From positions 8,184,001 through 8,248,000 of the forward strand of contig NZ_CP054932.1 in assembly GCF_013364275.1 (NCBI RefSeq): a stretch of 64,000 nucleotides of DNA, read 5' to 3'. Source of the stretch: Actinomadura sp. NAK00032 (GTDB lineage: Bacteria > Actinomycetota > Actinomycetes > Streptosporangiales > Streptosporangiaceae). Below, one piece after another: positions 44,652 to 52,003 of the stretch (its first letter is position 1; each line of letters starts with the position of its first letter). The notes beneath the pieces were generated by a model. It was not told the DNA's origin, did not search any database, and saw only the letters and a program-made list of their open reading frames with translations. The position numbers and the translations under genes are program-made.

Positions 44652-45517
44652 TTCAGCCTCCGGGAGGCCAGGATGCTGACGAGGTGGAGCAGGGTCTGCA
44701 GCACCGCGACGGCGGCCACCGCGACCGTGAGGACGCGCACCGCGGCGGGGGTCTCGGTGCCGAGCACGGTGTCGAGCACGGCCGCCGCGAGGATCAGCAG
44801 CGACAGCTCGACCGCCCCGATGATCCGGTGGAAGCGCAGCATCGACGCGGCCTGCCGGGCGAGCGCGATGCCGGTGGAGCGGGGCCGCAGCGCCCGGTCG
44901 CCGCCGGTCGGGTCGGCGGCCAGGCCCGACTTCGCCCGCGCGACGACGACGTTGTCGGTCTCGGCCTTGATCAGCGCGGCGCCGAGCGCGGCGACGAGGC
45001 CGAGCTCCACCCAGCCGCCGTTCTTCCAGCCGCCCTGCGCCATGAAGCCGAGCCCGACGAGCAGCGAGATCTCCGACAGGTAGTGCCCGATGCGGTCGAG
45101 GAACACCCCGGCGACCGAGGTCTGCCGCAGGTAGCGGGCGACCTCGCCGTCCACGCAGTCGAGCAGCAGGTACACCTGGATGAGGACGGCGCCGCCGATC
45201 GCCGTCCACAGCTCGGGCGCGGGCAGCGACACGACGGCGCCGGCGATGACGCCGCTCGCCATCATCATGTACGTGAGCTGGTTCGGGCTGAAGCCGAGCC
45301 GCAGCGCGAGCCACCCGAAGTAGGGCGACACGTCCCGCATGTAGAGGCGGCCCGCCCAGTGCTCCTCGTTGCGCCGGTCCTTCAGGCCGGGAGGCTGCCC
45401 GTACCGGCGGACGTCGGCGACCCTGGCTCCTTTGCGGTGCGGCCGCTGGTCGCCGTCGCCGGGCGGGGCCGCGGAGTCGTGCTGCCCCGGGAGCTCAGCC
45501 TCCATGGGCCTCGACAT
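44648..45517 (-). CDS. CDP-alcohol phosphatidyltransferase family protein with altered last motif residue
   Basis: A 289-aa membrane enzyme with about six helices. The motif reads DCVDGEVAR, then after eight residues GVFLDRIGHY. Canonical enzymes end the motif D-x3-D; here the last Asp, regarded as the catalytic base, is His. The first three Asp are kept. An N-terminal soluble stretch of about 60 residues has LYMRDVSPYFGWLALRLGFS before helix 1. It should move a phospho-alcohol from a CDP-alcohol onto an acceptor. The gene lies between the glycerol-1-phosphate dehydrogenase-like gene (overlap about 23 bp) and the GT2 gene (GTGA overlap). An ATG four codons in is an alternative start. Confidence 0.85.
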   Translation of the reverse strand: MSRPMEAELPGQHDSAAPPGDGDQRPHRKGARVADVRRYGQPPGLKDRRNEEHWAGRLYMRDVSPYFGWLALRLGFSPNQLTYMMMASGVIAGAVVSLPAPELWTAIGGAVLIQVYLLLDCVDGEVARYLRQTSVAGVFLDRIGHYLSEISLLVGLGFMAQGGWKNGGWVELGLVAALGAALIKAETDNVVVARAKSGLAADPTGGDRALRPRSTGIALARQAASMLRFHRIIGAVELSLLILAAAVLDTVLGTETPAAVRVLTVAVAAVAVLQTLLHLVSILASRRLK

Positions 45518-46568
45518 ACTCTTCCACCGCCTTGCGGGTCTCGCCCTCGTCGAGATCGAGGTATTCCAAGATGGTGTAGCGGCCGGGCCGGGTCTGCGGC
45601 GCGAGCCGCACGGCCTCGCTGAACTGCTCGACGCTCAGCCCGATGTCGCCCGGCACCCGGGGCAGCCCGTGCCGGCCGAGGCAGTCGAGGATCTCGTGCA
45701 GCCGCTCCCCGCCCATGCCGAGGCGGGTGGAGCGCAGGTGGTAGCAGAACGCCGTGCCGATCCCGGCGAGCTCCCCGTGGTTCGCGGTGTCGGGGAACAA
45801 CTGGTCGACGGCGTGCAGGATCTCGTGGTCGCCGCCGCTCGCCGGCCGGGAGTCGCCGGCGAACGCCATCGACATCCCGGACAGGACCAGGCTCTCGGCG
45901 AGGACGGTGAGGAACCGGTCGTCCTCGATCGAGCCGGGCTGGTGCAGCAGCGCCTCGGCGGCGGTGCGCGCCACGGTCAGCGCCATCCGGTCGACCCGCT
46001 CGCCGCACTGCTCGGCGGCGAGCAGCCAGTCGTCCACCGCGGAGAAGTTGCTCACCACGTCGCCGATCCCGGCGCGGATCAGCCGGGCGGGCGCGGCGTG
46101 CACGTAGTCGAGGTCGACGACCATCGCGAGCGGCATCACCACGCCGAACGAGCCCTTGCCGCCGTCGTGGACGAGCGAGGCGACCGGCGAGCAGATGCCG
46201 TCGTGGGACAGGTTCGTCGCGACCGACACCATCGGGATGCCCGACAGCGTCGCCGCGTACTTGGTGGCGTCGATCGTCCGGCCGCCGCCGATGCCGACGA
46301 CGGCCTCGTAGGAGCCGGCGCGCAGCTTGGACGCCAGCGCGACCGCCGCGTCCACCGTGCCGCCCTCGACCTGGAACACGTCGCAGGACGACAGGGACGG
46401 CCGGACCTGCTCGGCGATCTGGTCGCCCTGGCCGGGGCCGACGGCGATCGCCACCCGTCCCTCGGTGGCGATCCGCCGGTCGGCGAGCAGTTCGCCGAGG
46501 GCCGCGACGGCACCGCGCCGCACGTCGATGGAGAGCGGCGCGTTGAGCATCCGCGTCAGCAGGGGCAT
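45495..46568 (-). CDS. Glycerol-1-phosphate dehydrogenase-like protein (EgsA/AraM type)
   Basis: A 357-aa iron/zinc-dependent dehydrogenase. GIGGGRTIDATKYAATLSGI (residues 92-111) binds the nucleotide, and VATNLSHDGICSPVASL is characteristic of sn-glycerol-1-phosphate dehydrogenases. Metal ligands correspond to Asp170 (GIGD), His248 (RPASGGDHE) and His264 (NHGELAG). The family makes sn-glycerol-1-phosphate from dihydroxyacetone phosphate with NAD(P)H, in archaeal lipid synthesis and in Bacillus AraM. No prenylglyceryl-phosphate synthase gene is nearby; the neighbours are a nucleotidyltransferase and a CDP-alcohol transferase. GAGGAGG precedes ATG 46566-46568. A related polyol phosphate as product is possible. 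Confidence 0.85.
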   Translation of the reverse strand: MPLLTRMLNAPLSIDVRRGAVAALGELLADRRIATEGRVAIAVGPGQGDQIAEQVRPSLSSCDVFQVEGGTVDAAVALASKLRAGSYEAVVGIGGGRTIDATKYAATLSGIPMVSVATNLSHDGICSPVASLVHDGGKGSFGVVMPLAMVVDLDYVHAAPARLIRAGIGDVVSNFSAVDDWLLAAEQCGERVDRMALTVARTAAEALLHQPGSIEDDRFLTVLAESLVLSGMSMAFAGDSRPASGGDHEILHAVDQLFPDTANHGELAGIGTAFCYHLRSTRLGMGGERLHEILDCLGRHGLPRVPGDIGLSVEQFSEAVRLAPQTRPGRYTILEYLDLDEGETRKAVEEYVEAHGG

Positions 46569-46620
46569 GAGCCTCCTCGCTCGGGGTGGGCGCCTTGTTC
46601 CGCGTCCGGGGTGGCGCGGG

Positions 46621-47352
46621 TCAGTAGCCCTTGGCGATGCGGCGGGCCTTCTCCAGGTCGTCGTGGTTGTCGACCTCGACCCACGCGACCTCGCCGATCG
46701 GCGCGACGCCGATGACGCCGCCGCGGTTCACGTGCTCCTGGTAGCCGTCCTCGTAGTAGAGGTCGGGGTCGCGCTCCCAGGTGGCCTTGAGCGCGTCGGC
46801 CAGCGGCTCGGCGGCGGCCGGCTCGATCAGGGTGGCGCCGATGTACTCGCCGCCGGCGGCGGACGGGTCCATCAGCTTGGTGATGGTCTTCAGGTGGCCC
46901 GCACCGTCGAGGATGACCTTCATCTCCTCGTCGGCGAGAGTTTTCACATCGTCCACCGCGAGGAGGATGTCCGGGCCGCGGTTCGCCAGTAGCGTCTTCT
47001 CGACGCTCACCGGATGGACCGTGTCGCCGTTGACCATGAGGACGCCCTTGGAGAAGTGCTCCCGAGCCAGCCACATGGAGTAGGCGTTGTTCCACTCCTC
47101 GGCCTTGTCGTTGTGAACCAGCGTGATGCTCACGCCGTACCGCTCCTCGAGAGCCGCCTTGCGCTCCTCGACGGCGCTCGCGCAGTAGCCCACGACGATG
47201 ACGACGTCCGTCAGCCCGACCTCGGCGAGGTTGCGGAGGGCGATGTCCAGGATGGTGGTCTCGCCGTCCACCGGGACCAGGGCCTTGGGGAGGGTGTCGG
47301 TGTAGGGCCGCAGCCTCCGGCCCGCACCCGCCGCCAGCACCATGCCGATCAT
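46621..47352 (-). CDS. Nucleotidyltransferase of the phosphocholine/inositol-phosphate cytidylyltransferase type
   Basis: A 243-aa single-domain nucleotidyltransferase. MVLAAGAGRRLRPYTDTLPK is the phosphate loop with Lys, VIVVGYCASAVEERKAALEE and LVHNDKAEEWNNAYSMWLAR follow, and LMVNGDTVHPV is the metal site. The HN-K-x5-NNAYS segment is typical of LicC-like and inositol-1-phosphate cytidylyltransferases, and there is no hexapeptide-repeat tail. It is therefore likely to make a CDP-alcohol, the substrate of the CDP-alcohol transferase two genes on. GAGGAAGC before ATG 47350-47352. It heads the four-gene operon; the gap to the next gene is 52 bp. Confidence 0.8.
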   Translation of the reverse strand: MIGMVLAAGAGRRLRPYTDTLPKALVPVDGETTILDIALRNLAEVGLTDVVIVVGYCASAVEERKAALEERYGVSITLVHNDKAEEWNNAYSMWLAREHFSKGVLMVNGDTVHPVSVEKTLLANRGPDILLAVDDVKTLADEEMKVILDGAGHLKTITKLMDPSAAGGEYIGATLIEPAAAEPLADALKATWERDPDLYYEDGYQEHVNRGGVIGVAPIGEVAWVEVDNHDDLEKARRIAKGY

Positions 47353-47683
47353 GCTTCCTCTTTCCTCACAGGTCGAACGGGTCCGCGCGCGGCGGCGTTC
47401 CCGCCGCCGGGTCAGGACGCCAAAGTAGGCGGTCGGCGCGGCGTGCGCGAACGGGGCCGGGCCCTCGGCGGGAGCGCGGCGCGCGGGCGCCGCCGTGGCG
47501 GAGCGGCGGTGCCGGTACCGCCTGCACTGAGCCCTGCACGGCGAGGTAACCATACTCGATCCGGCGCGAGCGGGAGGGCGGGCCGCTTCTTCCGCCCTGC
47601 CCCCGTGGGCCGTCCGGTACGTTGAGCATGGCCGGCGATGCCGGGAACGGGTGCCGGGGAGAGCTGTCGGAGGATCGAAGGAC
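47353..47683. other. 331-bp divergent intergenic region
   Basis: Lies between the minus-strand NTase operon and plus-strand ispD. It holds a GGCGGT/ACCGCC hairpin (47505-47522), very GC-rich sequence, and a TACGTT at 47618-47623 that could be the -10 for ispD. No gene is supported here. Confidence 0.4.
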
Positions 47684-48427
47684 ATGGCGGCGCGGACGGT
47701 TGCGGTGGTGCTCGCCGGCGGGGTCGGCGAGCGCATGGGCGCGGGGCGCCCCAAGCAGCTCATCGAGGTCGGCGGGCGGCCCATCCTGGCGCACGCGGTC
47801 GGCGCCTTCGACGCCCATCCCGGCGTCGACGAGGTCGTCGTCGTGATGGCGGCCGGCCACCTGCGCGACGCCGCCGCGATCGCCGCGCCGTTCCGCAAGA
47901 CCGCCGCCGTGATCGAGGGCGGCGACACCCGCACCGCGTCGACGGTCGCGGCGCTGCGCGTGCTGGACGGCCGCCCCGGCGACGTCCGTGTGCTGTTCCA
48001 CGACGCCGCCCGCCCGTTCGTCGACCCTCCCGTCATCGACCGCGTCCTGGCCGCCCTGGACGACCACGAGGCCGTCGCCGTCGGGGTGCCGTCGTCCGAC
48101 ACGGTCGTGGTGGTGGCGGACGGCGTGGTCGCCTCCATGCCGCCCCGCGAGACGCTGAGCCGGTTCCAGACCCCGCAGGGCTTCCGGCTCGGCACCATCC
48201 GCAAGGCGTACGAGCTGGCGCTCGCCGACCCCGCGCTGCGCGCCACCGACGACTGCGGCATCGTGCACCGCTACCTGCCGGACGTCCCCATCCGCGTGGT
48301 CGCGGGCAGCGAGCGCAACCTCAAGGTCACCCAGCCCCTCGACGCCGTCGTCGCCGAACATCTCGCCACCGAGTTGACGTCCTCCTCCAGCCGGAAGGCG
48401 GAGGATTCCAACCGTTCCTCACGCTGA
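47684..48427 (+). CDS. ispD: IspD/TarI-type cytidylyltransferase, C-terminus rewritten by an IS
   Basis: A 247-aa cytidylyltransferase. VLAGGVGERMGAGRPKQL (residues about 8-25) is the CTP loop with PKQ; VLFHDAARPFVDPPVID, VPSSDTVVVV and RFQTPQGFRLG are conserved in both 2-C-methylerythritol-4-phosphate and ribitol-5-phosphate cytidylyltransferases. The absence of ispF and the polymer genes around leave TarI-like activity (CDP-ribitol) open. GGAGGATCGAAGGAC precedes ATG 47684. The last 18 codons, from 48374 on, are encoded by the end of the TnpB element; before insertion the protein would have ended ATE-VNS. Confidence 0.82.
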   Translation: MAARTVAVVLAGGVGERMGAGRPKQLIEVGGRPILAHAVGAFDAHPGVDEVVVVMAAGHLRDAAAIAAPFRKTAAVIEGGDTRTASTVAALRVLDGRPGDVRVLFHDAARPFVDPPVIDRVLAALDDHEAVAVGVPSSDTVVVVADGVVASMPPRETLSRFQTPQGFRLGTIRKAYELALADPALRATDDCGIVHRYLPDVPIRVVAGSERNLKVTQPLDAVVAEHLATELTSSSSRKAEDSNRSSR

Positions 48428-48520
48428 GAGGAGGTCGGGTTGAGGTTCGCGGTTCGTTGCCCCGCCTGGTGGCTGGAGGGCTCCCCGCGCTGCCACCGTG
48501 CGTCCCACGGCGGTGTCTTG
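48374..48520 (-). ncRNA. Candidate omega RNA (reRNA) at the right end of the TnpB element
   Basis: In TnpB elements the guide RNA is produced from the 3' end of tnpB through the right-end hairpin, with the guide taken from the flank. The hairpin here is 48384-48404, and the flank gives a guide beginning ctcggtggcgagatgttcgg, antisense to ispD. The 5' limit is approximate, and expression cannot be seen from sequence. Confidence 0.4.
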
Positions 48521-49642
48521 GATGTTGCGTGCGATGGTCTGGATGTTGCGGGCGGCGTTGATGTCGGAGTTGGCCCGGTGCCCGCAGGCCACGCACCGGA
48601 ACACCGCTTGGCTCTCGCGGTTTTCCGGGGCGCGGTGCCCGCAGGCGTGGCAGGTCTGCGAGGTGTAGCGTGGATCGACCTTGATGAGGCGGCCGGGGGC
48701 TTTGTGCTCCAGCCGCTGGACGAGCCGCCCCCACCCGGCGGCAAGGATCGCCCGGTTGAGACCGGCCTTGGCCCGCACGCCCGTGCCGGGCGCATCGACG
48801 GTGCCCTTGGCGGACCGGGTCATCCCGCGCACGTCCAAGTCCTCGACCGCGATCAGATCGAAGCCGGCGGCCAGGCCGGTGGTGGTCTTCTCCACCCAGT
48901 CGCGGCGCCGGTCGGCCTCCCGCGCTCTGAGCCGCGCAATGAGGGCTCTGAGGTGCGCGCGTCGGTTCGAACCCCGTTTCGCGCGCGCGAGCTTGCGCTG
49001 CAGCCGACGCAACCGCTCTGCCTCCCCGGCGGTGAGGGAAGGACCGTGCAGGAGTTCGCCGGTGGACAGCGCCGCCGACACGGTCACGCCCCGGTCCACA
49101 CCCACCGCCTGCCCATTGCCCGGTGCCGGGATCGGGGCGGGGACGTGCGCGAACGCCACATGCCAGCGGCCGGCACGGTCACGGGTCACCCGGAACGACT
49201 TGACCCCGCTGGGGACGGGCCGGGACCAGCGGAACCGCACCCACCCCACCTTCGGGATCCGCACCTCACCGGTCTTGCGCGACATGCGCCGCACGTCCCA
49301 GTGTCGGCCGCGCTCCCCGACGATCCGGAACCCTTCGTGCCGCCCGGCCTTGCGCCAGGTCGGCCGGCGGTGGGTACTGGCGAAGAAGTTCGCCATGGCC
49401 TGAGCGAAGTCCTTGAGGGCCTGCTGCTGGACGATCACCGACCCGGCCCGCAACCACGCGAACGCGGCGCGGGCCTCGGTGAGCTGGCGGCACTGCTCGG
49501 CGAACCCCGGCGCACCCCCGCGACCCCGCCGCCAGCAGGCATGCTGCTCGACGGCGAGGTTCCACACGAACCTGGCATGCCCGCAATGCTCCAGCAGCCC
49601 GGCCTCCTGGGCTGGCGTCGGCTGCAGATGGTAACGAGGCAT
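48419..49642 (-). CDS. tnpB: TnpB RNA-guided nuclease
   Basis: A 407-aa TnpB. It begins RYHLQPTPAQEAGLLEHCGH, the usual OrfB N-terminal helix-turn. The RuvC residues are intact: Asp in AVGVDRGVTVSAAL, Glu in LIAVEDLDVRGM and Asp in NSDINAARNI. A four-Cys zinc ribbon lies between them (TCHACG...RCVACG). The C-terminal tail of about 35 residues after RuvC III is Gly/Pro-rich. All catalytic positions present suggests an active, RNA-guided DNA nuclease. I start at ATG 49640-49642; the frame continues upstream through the element end but without a better start. Confidence 0.9.
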   Translation of the reverse strand: MPRYHLQPTPAQEAGLLEHCGHARFVWNLAVEQHACWRRGRGGAPGFAEQCRQLTEARAAFAWLRAGSVIVQQQALKDFAQAMANFFASTHRRPTWRKAGRHEGFRIVGERGRHWDVRRMSRKTGEVRIPKVGWVRFRWSRPVPSGVKSFRVTRDRAGRWHVAFAHVPAPIPAPGNGQAVGVDRGVTVSAALSTGELLHGPSLTAGEAERLRRLQRKLARAKRGSNRRAHLRALIARLRAREADRRRDWVEKTTTGLAAGFDLIAVEDLDVRGMTRSAKGTVDAPGTGVRAKAGLNRAILAAGWGRLVQRLEHKAPGRLIKVDPRYTSQTCHACGHRAPENRESQAVFRCVACGHRANSDINAARNIQTIARNIQDTAVGRTVAARGALQPPGGATNREPQPDLLSA

Positions 49643-49745
49643 GCGCACCAAGCTAGCGGGGAGGGCCGACAGAACATGGCCGTCTGCAAATGTCGCCTCC
49701 TCACCCCCAAAGACGGGGCCTCCACCCCAGAAGGCAGGTGAACTC

Positions 49746-50510
49746 TTGATCTTCGAGAAATCCCCCACCGTCATCGGGCACCGCGGCTACGGGTCGGGCG
49801 ACCTGCTCCCGCCCGGCGCGGCCATGCCGGTCGCCGAGAACACGCTGCCGTCGCTGCTCGCCGCCGCGGACGCGCTCCGCGACACGCCCGGCGGGGCCTG
49901 GGTCGAGATCGACGTGACCCGCACCGCCGACGACCACCTCGTGCTGCGGCACGACCCGACGACCGTGGAGGGCGACCACCTGGTCGACCTGCCCGCCACG
50001 GACAGCGGGCTGCCGCTGCTCACCGAGATCCTCGACGCCCTCCCGGCCGACGTCGCGGTGGACGTGGACGTCAAGACCGTCCTGGAGGACGCGCTGGACG
50101 AGCCGTCCCGCCGCACCGGCGCGCTGCTGGCCCCGGTCCTGCGCCGGGAGGCCAAGCGGCGGCGGCTGCTCGTCACCTCGTTCGACCCGTCGCTGCTGAT
50201 GTTCCTGCGGGAGGAGCTGCCGGGCGTCCCGCTGGGGCTGCTGACGTGGCTGCGCTTCCCGCTGTGGCACGCCGTCCCGGCCGCCGCGGGGCTCGGGCTG
50301 GACGTCGTCGCCGTCCACACCGGGTCGTGCGGGATCGAGCACCCGGACACGCGCCTGCGCCCGCTGGAGCACTGCGTGGACGTCGCGCACAAGGCGGGCC
50401 TGGAGACGGTCGCCTGGTGCCCGTCCGCCGAGGCGGCGCCGACCTACGCGGAGGCCGGGTTCGACGCGATGGTCGTCAACGACATCCCCGGCGTCCTCGC
50501 GGCCGTCTGA
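49746..50510 (+). CDS. Glycerophosphodiester phosphodiesterase
   Basis: A 254-aa TIM-barrel GDPD. TVIGHRGYGSGDLLP gives the first catalytic His/Arg, PVAENTLPSLLAA the ENT block, and WVEIDVTRTADDHLVLRHDP the metal-binding Glu-x-Asp and the second His. GLETVAWCPSAEAA and FDAMVVNDI close the barrel. It hydrolyses glycerophosphodiesters to glycerol-3-phosphate (or acts on polymer ends) and has no signal peptide. TTG 49746 is the likely start: without the TnpB insertion the sequence reads GAGGTGAACTCTTGA, a full ribosome site with the ispD stop overlapped as TTGA. Confidence 0.88.
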   Translation: MIFEKSPTVIGHRGYGSGDLLPPGAAMPVAENTLPSLLAAADALRDTPGGAWVEIDVTRTADDHLVLRHDPTTVEGDHLVDLPATDSGLPLLTEILDALPADVAVDVDVKTVLEDALDEPSRRTGALLAPVLRREAKRRRLLVTSFDPSLLMFLREELPGVPLGLLTWLRFPLWHAVPAAAGLGLDVVAVHTGSCGIEHPDTRLRPLEHCVDVAHKAGLETVAWCPSAEAAPTYAEAGFDAMVVNDIPGVLAAV

Positions 50511-51041
50511 CTAGGACGCGATCACGTCGTCGTCCGGTCCGGGCATCTTGGCCACCGGGGGCGCGGGCGGCTCGGCCGCCGGAGGCGCGGACGGCTCGGC
50601 GCGGGCGCCGCGCCACCGCTGGGGCGACACCGACGCCACGATGAGAGCGGCGCCGATGAGCAGGAAGGTCCCGTTGGCGGCCATGTTCGTGTAGCCCATG
50701 AAGAAGTCCTCCGGCACGAGCTCCGGTGTGGACTGGTCCACCATCCAGCGCGGCTCCAGGACCCACAGGAGCCCGACGGCGGCCATGAGCGCGCCGGGGA
50801 TGAGCGAGGCGAGCGCGGACAGCCGCGCGTACACCACCAGGCCGATCACCACGGCGCCCGCCAGCAGGACGCCGAACGACGTCCAGTCGGACGGCACCGA
50901 CGTGCCGTCGAGGCTCGCGTTGAGGCCGAGGGCCACCGTCAGGCGCAGCCTGTCGACGCTGTACGCCAGGCAGCCGACGATCAGCGGGGTGGCGACGACC
51001 CCGGCGAGCGCGCCGATTCCGTGCCGGGCGGCGTTGTTCAT
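50511..51041 (-). CDS. Four-helix membrane protein, paralogue A
   Basis: A 176-aa membrane protein with four hydrophobic helices and a Pro/Ala-rich cytosolic tail. ARHGIGALAGVVATPLIVGC opens helix 1, and RLSALASLIPGALMAAVGLL with PRWMVD lies between helices 2 and 4. I do not know a named family. The neighbouring gene encodes the same layout, so they arose by tandem duplication. The stop directly abuts the convergent GDPD stop with no spacer. Confidence 0.7.
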   Translation of the reverse strand: MNNAARHGIGALAGVVATPLIVGCLAYSVDRLRLTVALGLNASLDGTSVPSDWTSFGVLLAGAVVIGLVVYARLSALASLIPGALMAAVGLLWVLEPRWMVDQSTPELVPEDFFMGYTNMAANGTFLLIGAALIVASVSPQRWRGARAEPSAPPAAEPPAPPVAKMPGPDDDVIAS

Positions 51042-51124
51042 CGCCGGCTCCCGTTCCGTGGGGGTGTCAGGGCCCGCTCACGGTACAGAGGCCGCATACC
51101 GGGATGATCACGTCCCGGTCTCGA

Positions 51125-51898
51125 TCACTTCGGGCGGTTGCCGCCGTACATGCGGGTCCACTCGCCGGGGCCGTCGTCCTCGTCGTCGGCGGACGGCTCC
51201 GCCTTCTTCTCCTGCGCGGGCGGCGTCGGGGACGACGGCGGGAGCGGCGGCGGGCCGGACGAGGCGGGCTGCGCGGGCGGCTGGCCGTACTGGGGCTGAG
51301 GCGTCCCCTGCCAGGACGGGCTCTGCGCCGGGGCGCCCATCGGCGCCGGTGCCCCCAGGGGCGCCGGAGCGCCGGGCATGGGGTGCGCGGCGCCCGGCAT
51401 GGGGGGCGGGCCCATCGGCGCGGGCGGCGGGCCGGCGAAGCGCGGCGCGGCGCCCGCGGGGGTGCGGGCCTTCCAGCGGGACGGCGCCAGCGACGCCACG
51501 AGGAGCATCACGCCGAGCAGGAAGAAGATGCCGAGCGAGCCGAGCGTCGTGTAGCCGAGGTCCATGTCGCGCGGCAGCACGTCTCGGCCGGGGTGGTCCA
51601 CGGCCCAGCGGGGGGACGCGAACCAGACCAGGCCGATGGCTGTGAAGACGGCGCCGGGGATGAGCGAGGCGAGCGGCGACAGCCGGCTGCCGGTCACCAG
51701 GCCGAGCATGATGCCGACCAGCAGGACCAGCCCGGCGCCGATCCACATCTCCTTGCCGTGGTAGCTCTGGAACCTCGCGAAGCCGAAGGTGAGGACCAGG
51801 CGCAGCTTGTTCGCCCCGTACATCAGGCACGCGGCGACCGCCGGTGCCACGATGAGGCCGACCAACACGCCGAGGCCGTGGCGTGCTCCGTTGGACAT
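51125..51898 (-). CDS. Four-helix membrane protein, paralogue B, with long Pro-rich tail
   Basis: A 257-aa protein. The first ~150 residues match paralogue A: ARHGLGVLVGLIVAPAVAAC, RLSPLASLIPGAVFTAIGLV and SPRWAVDHP. The tail (about 155-257) is a low-complexity Pro/Ala/Met/Gly region (repeated APMGAP, PPMPGA) ending in an acidic patch. Such tails often bind partner proteins. ATG 51896-51898 has GGAGGGTGGAC upstream; an earlier ATG in frame lacks this. Function unknown. Confidence 0.7.
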   Translation of the reverse strand: MSNGARHGLGVLVGLIVAPAVAACLMYGANKLRLVLTFGFARFQSYHGKEMWIGAGLVLLVGIMLGLVTGSRLSPLASLIPGAVFTAIGLVWFASPRWAVDHPGRDVLPRDMDLGYTTLGSLGIFFLLGVMLLVASLAPSRWKARTPAGAAPRFAGPPPAPMGPPPMPGAAHPMPGAPAPLGAPAPMGAPAQSPSWQGTPQPQYGQPPAQPASSGPPPLPPSSPTPPAQEKKAEPSADDEDDGPGEWTRMYGGNRPK

Positions 51899-52003
51899 GT
51901 CCACCCTCCAGGGCCCGAGGTTCGCGGGCGAGATCCCGTCGAACCTAACCCTGAGACGCACAGCATTGCACGTCAGTTCGGTGGTGGATATACCTTCTGC
52001 CCG

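Larger units (their letters stand above)
48374..49737 (-). mobile_element. Solo-TnpB (IS605/IS1341-type) element, 1364 bp
   Basis: Read on the minus strand, the left end follows the target TTCAC (plus strand GTGAA at 49738-49742) and contains a GGGG/CCCC hairpin (49715-49728). The right end carries a bulged hairpin (48384-48404) and finishes GACGTCAA. There is no target duplication, as expected for single-strand transposition. Joining 48373 to 49738 makes the ispD frame end GAG-GTG-AAC-TCT-TGA, with the GDPD start TTG overlapping that TGA, so these boundaries are well supported. There is no tnpA, so mobility would need a transposase in trans. Confidence 0.82.

Noticed and set aside
48374..48427. 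Ser/Lys/Arg-rich tail of IspD as a functional extension
   Set aside because: It is encoded by the TnpB element end and disappears in the reconstructed ancestral gene.
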